Assembly (NCBI RefSeq): GCF_014642405.1 | Contig: NZ_BMIN01000004.1 | Span: forward strand, 124,001-188,000 | DNA: 64,000 nt | DNA from: Pontibacillus salipaludis | GTDB lineage: Bacteria; Bacillota; Bacilli; Bacillales; BH030062 | Reading direction: 5' to 3' | Shown: positions 55,893 through 64,000 of the stretch, one piece after another | Position numbering within the stretch: position 1 is the stretch's first letter | Layout: every line of letters begins with the position of its first letter | Program-made: the position numbers and the translations under genes | The notes under the pieces: model-generated | What the model was told of the DNA's origin: nothing | What the model saw: only the letters and a program-made list of their open reading frames with translations | The model's database searches: none

Positions 55893-56002
55893 AATTCAAC
55901 TTCACTCCTTATCGGGCTACTTAAGTTTCTGCGTACTATTTATGTAACCGTAAAGAAGAATGTTAAAACCTATAAAATTACAAGTTCTAATCTCACTGGT
56001 TA

Positions 56003-56027
56003 GATTAACTTTGTGGATAGCGGGTAA
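56003..56027 (+). promoter_or_regulatory. SigB-like promoter of the small membrane protein gene
   Basis: GATTAA, 13 nt, GGGTAA: one mismatch in each box from the general-stress sigma factor consensus GTTTAA-N12-15-GGGTAT. Confidence 0.55.
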
Positions 56028-56069
56028 TATACATATAAATTGCAAGACATTCCATCAGGAGGGTGAATC

Positions 56070-56255
56070 ATGTTATACCTACTAGCTATTCTATTGCCGC
56101 CAGTTGCGGTGCTATTAGTTGGCAAACCTTTTCAAGCAATTATTAACCTATTACTAACAATACTTGGCGTTATACCAGGTGCCATACATGCTGTCCTCGT
56201 CGTAAAAGATCACAAGGATGACAAGCGTGCTCAGAAATATGGCACAGTTGTATAA
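56070..56255 (+). CDS. PMP3/YqaE (UPF0057)-family small membrane protein
   Basis: 61 residues, two membrane helices (about 2-20 and 26-46) with the family pattern LLPPVAVLLVGKPFQAIINLLLTILGVIPGAIHA, and a basic hydrophilic tail. Such proteins modulate membrane potential or stress tolerance in yeast and plants and are stress-induced in several bacteria. RBS AGGAGGGTGA. A SigB-like promoter upstream fits a general-stress gene. Followed by a terminator. Confidence 0.85.
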   Translation: MLYLLAILLPPVAVLLVGKPFQAIINLLLTILGVIPGAIHAVLVVKDHKDDKRAQKYGTVV

Positions 56256-56260
56256 ACACA

Positions 56261-56297
56261 AAAAAGGACTTTCCGTGATGGAAAGTCCTTTTTTTAT
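56261..56297. terminator. Bidirectional terminator between the YqaE-like gene and the betaine binding protein gene
   Basis: AAAAAAGGACTTTCC and GGAAAGTCCTTTTTTT around GTGAT. Confidence 0.9.
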
Positions 56298-56304
56298 AAG
56301 CTTC

Positions 56305-57195
56305 TTATTTACCTAACCATTCATTGATAAGGTCTTCATTTTCATCTACCCATTTCTGAGCACCCTCAGCAGGAGCTTCAGCTTCTTTCACCATGTTCAT
56401 TAAGCTTCCTAATTGTTCGTCATTCATCTTCCACGTATTAATGTACTCTGTCACTTCAGGATAGTCTTCTGAGAAACCTTGACGAGACATCCAGCTGATG
56501 TTCTCTTCATCCCCATAAACATTTTTAGGGTCTTCTAAGAATTTCACATCATATTCTGCGAATACCCAATGAGGCTTCCAAAGCGTTACAAGAATCGGTT
56601 CTTCTTTACGAATAGACTCTCCAAGTTGAGTCGTCATTGCTGGACCAGAAGAAGCTGCAGTAGAATAATCTAAATCGTACTCTTTAATAACATCTTCAGT
56701 TAAGCCCATAAGACTTGAACCTGCATCAATTCCGTAAATTTTTCCATCTTCAAACATTTCTTTGTTCTCATTCAACTCTTCAATACTATTTAGATCTACA
56801 TAACTAGGCACAGCAAGTCCTAAAATCGTACCATCAAACCAAGTTTCGTCTTTATGGAAATCTACATCGTTTTTGTAATCTTCATAGAATGGCTTATCCG
56901 TATTTGGTAACCATACCTCTAAAGAAAGGTCCAAATCATCTGATTTCAAAGCTTGGTATAAAGGACCTTTTTCCGTCATATTTAAATTAACTGTATAACC
57001 TTCATCTTCTAAAATGACTTTCCACATGTTTGATACAGCCACGTTTTCTGCCCAGTTGTTTAGACCAAGCTCAATTGTTTTATTCGATTCTTCAGATTCC
57101 TCTCCAGAACCAGAACTAGAACTATCTCCACACCCGGCCAGAACAAGTAACATTCCGATAAAAAGCGCCGGTAGGATTCTTTTTAATGCTTTCAT
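56305..57195 (-). CDS. Glycine betaine/proline-type ABC substrate-binding lipoprotein (OpuAC-like)
   Basis: 296-residue OpuAC-family binding lipoprotein. Signal peptide with lipobox LAGC, Ser/Glu-rich linker, then a binding domain with Trp-rich motifs (GLNNWAENVAVSNMW, EVWLPN, LWKPHWVFAEY) that form the aromatic box for quaternary ammonium groups. No permease or ATPase gene lies nearby, so it is an orphan binding protein, perhaps feeding an Opu system elsewhere. Betaine uptake would fit salt adaptation. Precise ligand unknown. Confidence 0.87.
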   Translation of the reverse strand: MKALKRILPALFIGMLLVLAGCGDSSSSGSGEESEESNKTIELGLNNWAENVAVSNMWKVILEDEGYTVNLNMTEKGPLYQALKSDDLDLSLEVWLPNTDKPFYEDYKNDVDFHKDETWFDGTILGLAVPSYVDLNSIEELNENKEMFEDGKIYGIDAGSSLMGLTEDVIKEYDLDYSTAASSGPAMTTQLGESIRKEEPILVTLWKPHWVFAEYDVKFLEDPKNVYGDEENISWMSRQGFSEDYPEVTEYINTWKMNDEQLGSLMNMVKEAEAPAEGAQKWVDENEDLINEWLGK

Positions 57196-57416
57196 GCGTC
57201 TATTCCCCCAAGTTTATTTTAATAGATTACTAGATATGCATGCGGATATTATGTAAAAAATCATACATGTTCGTATAACCACAAAACTTATACTAACATG
57301 TCGCCAAGATGATCCGCAAGTATTATCCATTCTCTTCCTTTCTACATCCTTATGAATCTTATTTAGACTTAACAGAAAACCAAAAGCACTAGAGGAACTA
57401 AAACAACTAATAAAAA

Positions 57417-57444
57417 AACACTTTAGCTTGATGACTAAAGTGTT
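57417..57444 (-). terminator. Terminator of the GntR regulator gene
   Basis: AACACTTTAG and CTAAAGTGTT around TCATCAAG, then TTTTTTT. It overlaps the stop codon. Confidence 0.85.
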
Positions 57445-58153
57445 ATCCTCTGGTTTCTACAGTAAAATCAAAGTAAGATGGCAAGTATTTGGTTCTACAA
57501 TATTCAAGAGGAGACTGATCGATTCCGAGTGTAATTCTTGTCAAGTCAACTAAAGGATCCCCCGTTACTATACCTAAGAAGTCAGCTTCATATGTATTCG
57601 CCAGAGAAGCTGATACATAATCTTTAGAATAACTCGCAATCACCCCTATTTCTTCTAAATGGGAGTGGAAATCAAATACCAATAAATCCTCATCTGTAAG
57701 TGTATCAACAATGTGCTCTGGAACGAATAATTGTTGAAAGGCAATGGGGATCCCATCCGCTAAACGGAGTCGCTCGTACATATAGACCGACTGCTCTTCT
57801 GTTAAACCTAACATCTTCTTCGCATAGTCCATTTTCTTACCATGGACAGTTCTTATTAAATGAACACTAAACTCGGAGCCTTTTTCTCTTTGAATCACTC
57901 CTGGGTTTTTCACATGATCCGTTGGTTTTTTCTTAACAGTAGTGGATTTTCCTCGTTTTGTTTCAAGTATTCCTTCCTGAGCTAACTGACTTATCGCTTG
58001 TCGAATAGTAGAGCGACTTACTTGATGCTGTTGCATCAGCTGATTCTCTGATGGAATCTTTTCTCCAGGTTTCCAGCTTTGGCTTTTAATATTTTCAATA
58101 ATACTGTGCTTTACTTGAAGATAGTAAGGAACTCTATTTTGCCGCTGCGTCAT
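57443..58153 (-). CDS. GntR-family regulator, HutC/UTRA subfamily
   Basis: 236 residues. N-terminal winged helix (about 8-72) with the SENQLMQQHQVSRSTIRQAISQLAQEGIL pattern. C-terminal UTRA ligand domain (about 92-232) with YERLRLADGIPIAFQQ and TLGIDQSPLEYCRTKYLPSYF, closest to regulators of sugar, amino sugar or phosphonate genes. No obvious target operon lies beside it; the orphan betaine-binding gene downstream on the same strand is one candidate. Effector unknown. Confidence 0.85.
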   Translation of the reverse strand: MTQRQNRVPYYLQVKHSIIENIKSQSWKPGEKIPSENQLMQQHQVSRSTIRQAISQLAQEGILETKRGKSTTVKKKPTDHVKNPGVIQREKGSEFSVHLIRTVHGKKMDYAKKMLGLTEEQSVYMYERLRLADGIPIAFQQLFVPEHIVDTLTDEDLLVFDFHSHLEEIGVIASYSKDYVSASLANTYEADFLGIVTGDPLVDLTRITLGIDQSPLEYCRTKYLPSYFDFTVETRG

Positions 58154-58198
58154 CTTGATCCCTCCCTCACTAATATAATCGGAAGATCTATTATACCT

Positions 58199-58236
58199 AA
58201 AAAAGGACTTAACCTGAATAGATTAAGTCCTTTTTA
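58199..58236 (-). terminator. Terminator of the 79-residue gene
   Basis: AAAAAGGACTTAA(T)C and GATTAAGTCCTTTTT arms, loop CTGAATA. Confidence 0.85.
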
Positions 58237-58258
58237 TCATTCGTTTCGATTTGCTTCT

Positions 58259-58498
58259 TTATACTTTTTCAACAATGTATGCTTTTTTATTACGGAAATA
58301 CTTCTCCCCATCTTCAGAGGAATGCTCAAAGAATCCTGCGAATTCACCAGTTACCTTATATTCCCGTTCTGGTTCTGTGAATAGTTGATTCTCATTAGTT
58401 GATAAGAGTACAGCATCTGTCGTTGTCACAAAGCTATCTAACTCCTGTGCAGAATAGTTTTCACCTTGGACAAGTTCACTTAATCGTTTTTCAGCCAT
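58259..58498 (-). CDS. Small hypothetical cytosolic protein, 79 residues
   Basis: Hydrophilic acidic protein of unknown function: MAEKRLSELVQGENYSAQEL start, and a C-terminal REYKVTGEFAGFFEHSSEDGEKYFRNKKAYIVEKV-like beta-rich half. The frame stays open to 58693, but AAAGGAGG 7 nt before ATG 58498 sets the start; the upstream extension overlaps the divergent padR gene. It is divergent from padR, so it may be a target of that regulator. I do not recognise the family. Confidence 0.6.
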   Translation of the reverse strand: MAEKRLSELVQGENYSAQELDSFVTTTDAVLLSTNENQLFTEPEREYKVTGEFAGFFEHSSEDGEKYFRNKKAYIVEKV

Positions 58499-58645
58499 TC
58501 TTTTTCCTCCTTTATGTTTATTACTAGTACTCTCATTCCCTCTTATTTGGTAATGATAAACATCTGTAGCACATGCTTCCGTTTCTCCTTTTAGCAATGT
58601 AGCGTATAATAAAGCTAGGAAGTTGAGTAAAGGGAGATGTAGACT

Positions 58646-59191
58646 GTGGCTATACGATATGCCCTTCTCGGATTGTTGACTAAAGGTCCGCATTCAGGCT
58701 ATGACTTACATAGCATATTTAAGACACAGCACATTTATTTTTGGAATTCCACACACTCTCAGGTGTACCAAGAATTAAATAAGATGCGTGATGAGGAGCT
58801 CGTCACCTATGAAACGATCGTCCAAGAAGGAAGTCCGAACAAGAAACTATATACGATTACCCATAAAGGGGAAAAACGCTTAATTGAATGGATGATGGAA
58901 GAAGCTATCAAACCTGCCAAGATTAAAGATGAATTTCTTCTTCGCGTTTCTGCTTTTCAAGCGATCTCTGTAGAAGAAGCCATCACACTATTAGAAAGAA
59001 TACTAGCGAGAGAAAAAGCCATACTCGCCGGCACGTCTCAATGGCAGCTAGAGTATTACGGTGAACATACTCACCCAAGTTACCTTGAAATCGGTAGCTA
59101 TTTAACTTCAGAATTTGGGAAAAGATATGCAAAAATGTATGTGGAATGGTGCGAATGGGCGTTAGAATTACTAGAATCCTACCGCGTATGA
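58646..59191 (+). CDS. PadR-family transcriptional regulator
   Basis: 181 residues. N-terminal winged helix (about 1-85; YALLGLLTKGPHSGYDLHSIFK, then SHSQVYQELNKMRDEELVTYE). C-terminal Vir-like helical dimerisation domain (about 95-178). Local repressor type; PadR-like proteins often control exporters or phenolic-acid genes. GTG start behind AAAGGGAG. Divergent from the 79-residue gene with about 150 bp between them. Ligand unknown. Confidence 0.85.
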   Translation: MAIRYALLGLLTKGPHSGYDLHSIFKTQHIYFWNSTHSQVYQELNKMRDEELVTYETIVQEGSPNKKLYTITHKGEKRLIEWMMEEAIKPAKIKDEFLLRVSAFQAISVEEAITLLERILAREKAILAGTSQWQLEYYGEHTHPSYLEIGSYLTSEFGKRYAKMYVEWCEWALELLESYRV

Positions 59192-59252
59192 TTCATGTCA
59201 TAACCTAGGTAATTTAACTACTCCTGTCCCCTGACCTGGTTCACTAGACCAT

Positions 59253-59286
59253 AAAAAAGCGGATGCTTATTTGCATCCGCTTTTTA
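59253..59286. terminator. Bidirectional terminator between padR and the PucR-type gene
   Basis: AAAAAAGCGGATGC and GCATCCGCTTTTT around TTATTT. Confidence 0.9.
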
Positions 59287-60564
59287 TTCTTTCAAATGAA
59301 CCGAAATGGCTTCCTGATATCGTTTATAATAACCAGGAACATTATTCAAAAGAAGCAATTCGCTGTATAAATAGCTTTTCATATTGAAATCTTGGAGATC
59401 AATATTTGTCAAATCGAGTATTTGTTTCAATCGATAGTTTAACGTATTCGGGTGAATAAACAGTTCTGCTGCTGTTTGCTTCGCTTTCCCATTATTGGCT
59501 AAGTATACTTCGAGGGTCTGTAAGAGATTTGTCTGTCCTTCGGTATCTTTTTTCATTAATACCAGAAGGTCTTCACTGAAATAATCTTCAGAACTATTTT
59601 TCTCATAAAGAGTAGCCAAGTACCGGTATACTCCTAACTTAGCAAATTCTCTTGGCATGGTTTCTGGCCTAGGTTCGATAAAGTTAGCCGTTTCAATGAC
59701 CTCTAGTGCTTCTAAGAAACTCTTCCTGACGTCAATTAACTTCGTATACTCTTTTCCAAGTCCGATCATGAAGTAATAGAAAGAGTCCCCATCCAAAGAC
59801 TGTTTCACTTCTTCAATAAACGCTCTTCCAGTATCAGTGGCACTCAGTGGATCACTCGCCCTCCCATGGACAAACATTACAATTTGAAACTCCGTTTTTA
59901 AGAACTGGATATCTTGTCGCAAAGGAGAGTGAATAACTAAATCTTTCAACGTTCCTAATAAATGATTGTGTTGGGGATCAGTGATGGAGAAGATTAATAC
60001 CGCACACCTCTCAGGTAAACGTAGCTTCACTTGTTTCGAATCATGTCTGAATTGCGTTTCGCTACCATACTCGTGATGGATAAGTTTCCACAACAATTCG
60101 TCTTTACGCCCTTCCTTTACATTCACGCGTGAATAAGCATCGTAAATCAGTTTTCCGATATGTGAGGTAATTTCCTCTAAAAACACGAGGTCTTCTTCTT
60201 TTAATAAAGACGTCGATTCTTGTACCCAAATGTATCCCATCGTGTGACCTAAATGTTTTGCTGCAATTACAATTCGCTGGTAAAAGCCAAGCTCCTCAAT
60301 CGGTTCTATGCGAATAGGCTCTGGTTTACTTTCTACTTTTTGTACGATTCCCTCTTTCTTCAAACGATCAATAATAAAAACAGGACATTTCTTAGACAAA
60401 ATCGTCTTCTGTTGAGTTTGATCAAATTCTTCAAATGAAGAACTATATGCGATTAATTCAAAGTTTTTACTTTCAACAATGACTGGTTTATCAAGCTTTG
60501 AGCTAATAAACTCCGTCGCTTTATGTATATCCTCTGTTTGGAAAATGAGCTCCTTTTGATCCAT
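59284..60564 (-). CDS. putR: PucR/CdaR-type regulator, probable proline catabolism activator PutR
   Basis: 426 residues. An N-terminal GAF/PucR-like sensory part (about 1-170), a central GGDEF-like CdaR domain (about 180-310), and a C-terminal PucR helix-turn-helix (about 360-415) with LFIHPNTLNYRLKQILDLTNIDL. B. subtilis PutR has this architecture and activates putBCP in response to proline. The putC-putB operon is encoded 0.7 kb away, which supports the assignment. Separated from that operon by a VOC gene in the other direction. ATG after AAGGGATG. Confidence 0.8.
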   Translation of the reverse strand: MDQKELIFQTEDIHKATEFISSKLDKPVIVESKNFELIAYSSSFEEFDQTQQKTILSKKCPVFIIDRLKKEGIVQKVESKPEPIRIEPIEELGFYQRIVIAAKHLGHTMGYIWVQESTSLLKEEDLVFLEEITSHIGKLIYDAYSRVNVKEGRKDELLWKLIHHEYGSETQFRHDSKQVKLRLPERCAVLIFSITDPQHNHLLGTLKDLVIHSPLRQDIQFLKTEFQIVMFVHGRASDPLSATDTGRAFIEEVKQSLDGDSFYYFMIGLGKEYTKLIDVRKSFLEALEVIETANFIEPRPETMPREFAKLGVYRYLATLYEKNSSEDYFSEDLLVLMKKDTEGQTNLLQTLEVYLANNGKAKQTAAELFIHPNTLNYRLKQILDLTNIDLQDFNMKSYLYSELLLLNNVPGYYKRYQEAISVHLKE

Positions 60565-60786
60565 AGTTCATCCCTTACCTTTCAAAGCGGTGTCGAACAA
60601 GAAAACCTAATGTTCATTATAGCGACTTTTCTTGTAAAAGGGAAAGGCAATGTTGCAGAGTATTATTAGTCTTTTTAATATTCAGTTTACATTCTCTGAT
60701 ACATTAGTTAAATAAAGACACTCTATAAACTGTAGTTAACGACAATATGATACAATGAGTCCACTAATGAGACGAGGAGAATAAAT

Positions 60787-61203
60787 ATGGAGAAACATTT
60801 GGATCATATCGGCGTAGCCGTTCGAAACATAGAAGAAAGTATTCATTTTTACGAAAATGTGTTAGGTGCAACGATGATTGACCGTTACCGTAGTGAGGCA
60901 ACCGGAGTTGAAAGTGAGATCGCCATAATGGATGTAAATGGATTTCGTACTGAGCTGTTAATGCCAACGAATAATACAACTTCACCTATTGCTCGGTTCA
61001 TCAAACAAAAAGGAAAAGGCGTCCACCATGTGGCTTATCAAGTAGATGACCTGGACGAAGCGATGAAAGAATTAGAAGAAAAAGGCATACGTATATTAGA
61101 AGGAAGCTTGCGTACGAACAAGCATGGAAGAAGATTAATTTACGTAAATCCGGCGGATACAGAAGGAACAATTGTGGAGTATTGCGACTATCCAAACCAA
61201 TAA
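60787..61203 (+). CDS. VOC-family protein, methylmalonyl-CoA epimerase-like
   Basis: 138-residue vicinal-oxygen-chelate protein made of paired beta-alpha-beta3 modules. Metal ligands visible: His in LDHIGVAV (H7), His in GVHHVAYQV and Glu in EGTIVEY. The pattern is closest to methylmalonyl-CoA epimerase, but no mutase or propionyl-CoA carboxylase genes are in the window, so a glyoxalase-type role remains open. ATG behind CGAGGAG. Single gene. Confidence 0.8.
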   Translation: MEKHLDHIGVAVRNIEESIHFYENVLGATMIDRYRSEATGVESEIAIMDVNGFRTELLMPTNNTTSPIARFIKQKGKGVHHVAYQVDDLDEAMKELEEKGIRILEGSLRTNKHGRRLIYVNPADTEGTIVEYCDYPNQ

Positions 61204-61207
61204 AGAC

Positions 61208-61240
61208 AAAAAAGCTTCTCACCTAGGTGAGAAGCTTTTG
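61208..61240. terminator. Bidirectional terminator between the VOC gene and putC
   Basis: AAAAAGCTTCTCACC and GGTGAGAAGCTTTT around TA. Confidence 0.9.
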
Positions 61241-61245
61241 CTTTA

Positions 61246-62793
61246 TTAATACATTTCGGAAATTGTTTTAGCTTGCATGTGGAGAGCGATATAATCTGGT
61301 CCGCCCGCTTTAGAGTCAGTACCAGACATTTTGAATCCACCGAATGGCTGATAACCAACAATGGCACCAGTACAGTTACGGTTAAAGTACAGGTTACCCA
61401 CATGGAAGTCGCGAGCTGCGATTTCTAAGTGCTGACGGTTATCAGAGATTACCGCACCTGTTAAGCCATATTCTGTATTGTTCGCAATCTCAATAGCTTC
61501 ATCGAAATCTTTCGCTTTTGTAAAGCAAACAACTGGTCCAAAGATCTCCTCTTGTTGCATGCGAGAATTAGGCGCAAGGTCTGCGAATATCGTTGGTTCA
61601 ATAAAGTAACCTTTGGAATCATCGCCTTTACCACCAGTCATCAGACGACCTTCTTCTTTTCCTACTTCCATATAGGACATAATCTTGTCATATGCAGATT
61701 GGTCTACAACTGGCCCCATGTATACGTTCGATTCAGCTGCATTCCCTACAGAAAGTTCCTTCGTCCGAGCTACAACACGCTCTAGCACTTCATCGTATAC
61801 ATCTTGATGCACAACAGCACGGGAACCAGAAGAACATTTCTGTCCTGAGAACCCAAATGCTGAAACAACGATCGCTTCTACAGCTGTGTCAATATTTGCT
61901 TCTTTATCGACAACAACAGTGTCTTTACCGCCCATTTCAGCAATAACCTGCTTCAGATGGTTTTGACCATTTTGACGTACAGATGCCTTCTCCATAATAC
62001 GAAGACCAACGTCACGAGAACCTGTGAAGGAAATTAGAGCAGTCTTTGGATGTTCAATAAGATAATCGCCAACTTCGCCACCGCTTCCTGGTACAAAGTT
62101 AAGAACACCTTTAGGAAGTCCTGCTTCTTCTAAAATTTCAACAAATTTCGCCGCGATTACCGGGCTATTACTAGCTGGTTTCATAACCACTGTGTTACCT
62201 GCTACAAGAGGCGCTACAGTCGTACCAGCCATAATGGCTAGCGCTAAGTTCCACGGCGGGATGACTACGGTTACACCAATAGGTTGGTACACATAGCGAT
62301 TACGTTCGCCTGGACGGCTTTCAACGTGCTTACCTTTATCGATTTCTAGCATTTGTCGTGCATAATATTCAAGAAAGTCAATCGCTTCTGCTGTATCTGC
62401 GTCCGCTTCTTTCCAAGGCTTACCTACTTCATAAACGAGATAAGCGGAAAGCTCATGCTTACGTCGGCGCATGATCGCAGAGGCACGAAGTAAAAGCCCC
62501 GCACGTGCTTCAGCAGACCATTTTCTCCAAGATTCAAAGGAGTTAGAAGCAGCTTGCATCGCCTTTTCAGCAAGCTCCTGAGTGGCCTTTGATACACGTC
62601 CAACAACTTGGTCTGTATTAGCAGGGTTTGTGGAAACGATGTGATCGTCCGTTAAGATGCGTTCTCCGTCCACAAGTAAATGGTGGTCCTGGCCAAGCTG
62701 ACCTTTTACCTGCTGCAAAGCATCCTCAAAAGCCTTCTTATTTTCTTTAACTGTGAAATCTGTGAATGGTTCGTGTTTGTACGGTTGTACCAT
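61246..62793 (-). CDS. putC: L-glutamate gamma-semialdehyde (P5C) dehydrogenase PutC
   Basis: 515-residue aldehyde dehydrogenase of the RocA/PutC group. NAD-binding [14 protein letters not shown], catalytic Glu in [14 protein letters not shown], catalytic Cys in [12 protein letters not shown], and EEIFGPVV. Converts P5C/glutamate semialdehyde to glutamate. ATG at 62793 lies 9 nt after GGAAGGGG; a TTG directly before it is the alternative. Second gene of putB-putC, with a 43-nt gap. Confidence 0.93.
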   Translation of the reverse strand: MVQPYKHEPFTDFTVKENKKAFEDALQQVKGQLGQDHHLLVDGERILTDDHIVSTNPANTDQVVGRVSKATQELAEKAMQAASNSFESWRKWSAEARAGLLLRASAIMRRRKHELSAYLVYEVGKPWKEADADTAEAIDFLEYYARQMLEIDKGKHVESRPGERNRYVYQPIGVTVVIPPWNLALAIMAGTTVAPLVAGNTVVMKPASNSPVIAAKFVEILEEAGLPKGVLNFVPGSGGEVGDYLIEHPKTALISFTGSRDVGLRIMEKASVRQNGQNHLKQVIAEMGGKDTVVVDKEANIDTAVEAIVVSAFGFSGQKCSSGSRAVVHQDVYDEVLERVVARTKELSVGNAAESNVYMGPVVDQSAYDKIMSYMEVGKEEGRLMTGGKGDDSKGYFIEPTIFADLAPNSRMQQEEIFGPVVCFTKAKDFDEAIEIANNTEYGLTGAVISDNRQHLEIAARDFHVGNLYFNRNCTGAIVGYQPFGGFKMSGTDSKAGGPDYIALHMQAKTISEMY

Positions 62794-62836
62794 CAATCAT
62801 TTCCCCTTCCTCTTCATTATTTAAGCAGTAGCTAAT

Positions 62837-63754
62837 TTATTTACTAAAGAGCCCTTTCACCGCAAAAGCGATGTTCGCCGGGCGCTCTGCTAACCTTCTC
62901 ATGAAATACCCATACCAGTCTTCTCCATAAGGGAGATAGACCCGAACTTTGTATCCTTCCTGCAAAAGATCGAGTTGCATTTGATTTCTCATGCCATAAA
63001 GCATCTGAAATTCAAATTGATCTTTTGGAATATTGTTCTTCTCAACAAAATCCTTTGTAAAGTCAATCATAGCCTCATCATGTGAGGCAATCGCTGTGTA
63101 ATTTCCATTTAACAAATGCTTGGCAATTAACTTTTTCAAGTTATCATCTACCATCGATTTTTCCGTGAAGGCTACTTTTCCAGATTCCTTGTAAGCACCT
63201 TTCACAAGACGCAAGTATGCGTTATAGTCGCTTAATTCCTCAACGTCCTGGTTCGAACGGAATAGATACGATTGAATGACAGTACCAAGATTGTCGTAGT
63301 CTTTCTTGAAGTGTTTATACAACTCAAGCGTCTTCTCTGTACGAGATGAATCCTCCATATCGATTGTTACAACCACATCATATTGTTTCGCTGCCTCTAA
63401 TATGCGTGTCATATTTTCATGGACAAGTTCATGGCTGATATCAAGACCAAGGGAGGTCAATTTTAAACTTAGCTGCGTATTCAACTGATGATTATGAATA
63501 GCCTGGATCGTACTTATGCATTCTTCGGCACGCTCTCTTGCTTCTGACTCTGAGTTAACGTATTCACCGAGATGATCCACCGTTACGTGCAGCCCCTGAC
63601 TATTCAACTGTTGGATTAATGGAATGGCCTGGTCAAACGACTCTCCCCCCACAATCTTATCCGCTCCCAAACGAGGCCCCCATTTCTTGGCCATTTTGTC
63701 GAGTACTGAACTATTGGATAATAATAAGAAGAAATTCTTACTTAACGCTTCCAC
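62837..63754 (-). CDS. putB: Proline dehydrogenase PutB
   Basis: About 305-residue FAD enzyme converting proline to P5C. Conserved VTIDMEDSSRT, LVKGAYKES, ASHDEAMI, QMLYGMRN and the C-terminal LPYGEDWYGYFMRRLAERPANI. Paralogue of the YusM-type enzyme at 38106. Several GTG codons occur at the start. GTG at 63754 lies 10 nt after AAGGGG and is preferred; 63763 is only 1 nt from that site. First gene of the putBC operon. Confidence 0.93.
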   Translation of the reverse strand: MEALSKNFFLLLSNSSVLDKMAKKWGPRLGADKIVGGESFDQAIPLIQQLNSQGLHVTVDHLGEYVNSESEARERAEECISTIQAIHNHQLNTQLSLKLTSLGLDISHELVHENMTRILEAAKQYDVVVTIDMEDSSRTEKTLELYKHFKKDYDNLGTVIQSYLFRSNQDVEELSDYNAYLRLVKGAYKESGKVAFTEKSMVDDNLKKLIAKHLLNGNYTAIASHDEAMIDFTKDFVEKNNIPKDQFEFQMLYGMRNQMQLDLLQEGYKVRVYLPYGEDWYGYFMRRLAERPANIAFAVKGLFSK

Positions 63755-63842
63755 GACCACCACACCCCTTCATCGTTGATGTAACGATTTCTTTAGATTA
63801 AAGAGATACATTTATTGTGCTAAATGTTTTTCTATTAAGAAA

Positions 63843-63872
63843 ATTATAACTTTTATAGTAGCTATACCACAA
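63843..63872 (-). promoter_or_regulatory. Probable promoter of putB-putC
   Basis: TTGTGG and TATAAT with an 18-nt spacer on the minus strand. The weak -35 fits an activated promoter. Confidence 0.5.
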
Positions 63873-63882
63873 CGTGCCCATG

Positions 63883-63910
63883 CCACAAACTTCAGCCAAA
63901 AATTTTGTGG
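63883..63910. promoter_or_regulatory. Inverted repeat upstream of putB, candidate PutR site
   Basis: CCACAAA and TTTGTGG separated by 14 nt, centred about 25-30 nt upstream of the -35 box. A further CCACAAC half-site lies at the -35 box itself. Confidence 0.5.
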
Positions 63911-63928
63911 TTTATACACAACCGCCAC

Positions 63929-63941
63929 TGAAAGCGCTTCA
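63929..63941. promoter_or_regulatory. cre-like site upstream of putB
   Basis: TGAAAGCGCTTCA has the TGAAAGCGCTT core of CcpA sites but is one base short of the ideal palindrome. Confidence 0.45.
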
Positions 63942-64000
63942 TCACCTATGATGTGTACCCCGATTCACCATAGATAAACATAAGTTTCCAAATTATCCAG

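Noticed and set aside
55893-55985. SigB-like promoter for the VLRF1-like gene (TTTTAA-N13-GGTTAC on the minus strand).
   Set aside because: Both boxes deviate at important positions; too weak to call.
58499-58693. N-terminal extension of the 79-residue gene to 144 residues.
   Set aside because: It overlaps the divergent padR start and promoter, whereas AAAGGAGG directly precedes ATG 58498.

Overview
The window is a chromosomal segment of a low-to-moderate GC, endospore-forming Firmicute of the Bacillaceae. Sporulation genes (yutH, yunB, lytH, two CotF-type coat genes), AGGAGG-type ribosome binding sites and gene order shared with Bacillus subtilis (yutI, yutH-F-E, yutD-C, yunA-E, sufCDSUB, metNPQ, yusE-F, gcvH, yusI, fadNAE, yusM-N) support this. 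Several Na+-coupled transporters, a glycine betaine binding protein and two high-copy repeat families suggest a moderate halophile such as Pontibacillus or Halobacillus; the genus is a guess. I see no rRNA, tRNA, phage, transposase gene or CRISPR array.

Layout. 0-5 kb: NifU-like yutI, two palindromic repeats, a DAACS-type carboxylate symporter, a 2-hydroxyacid dehydrogenase and yutH. 5-11 kb: pgpA-like yutG, yutF, yutE, glpX, small conserved genes, yutD, a sporulation lipoprotein and the endopeptidase lytH. 11-15 kb: an NSS transporter with a 31-residue partner peptide, then an NhaC-superfamily transporter behind a lysine riboswitch, so more likely a lysine carrier than a proton antiporter. 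15-20 kb: yunB, an HD-GYP phosphodiesterase, yunC, yunD, yunE, then a pair of repeats. 20-26 kb: the SUF Fe-S assembly operon. 26-30 kb: metNPQ methionine importer behind two tandem SAM riboswitches. 30-39 kb: thioredoxin-like genes, a Toprim protein, gcvH, an ArsC/Spx-like gene, the fadNAE beta-oxidation operon with a FadR operator, and a proline dehydrogenase. 39-46 kb: two CotF-like genes, tandem repeats, a lytic transglycosylase, catalase, and the csoR-copA-copZ copper operon. 46-52 kb: an MFS exporter, another repeat, znuACB-zur under Zur boxes, and a crcB pair.

52-56 kb holds the most unusual locus: a four-gene operon encoding a HmoA/IsdG-like monooxygenase-fold protein, a small helical protein, a free-standing cobalamin-binding protein with the CarH-type W-x9-EH signature, and a PAS-coiled coil-STAS protein resembling the RsbR stressosome subunit. 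It looks like a split B12-based, possibly light-responsive, input to a partner-switching stress pathway. Next to it lie an aeRF1-like gene and a small membrane protein behind a SigB-like promoter.

56-64 kb: an orphan glycine betaine binding protein, GntR and PadR regulators, a PucR-type regulator resembling PutR, a VOC protein, and putC-putB for proline catabolism, with an inverted repeat and a cre-like site upstream. Much of the window therefore concerns amino-acid and fatty-acid use, metal homeostasis and sporulation. The novelty lies mainly in regulation and in the B12/STAS operon.
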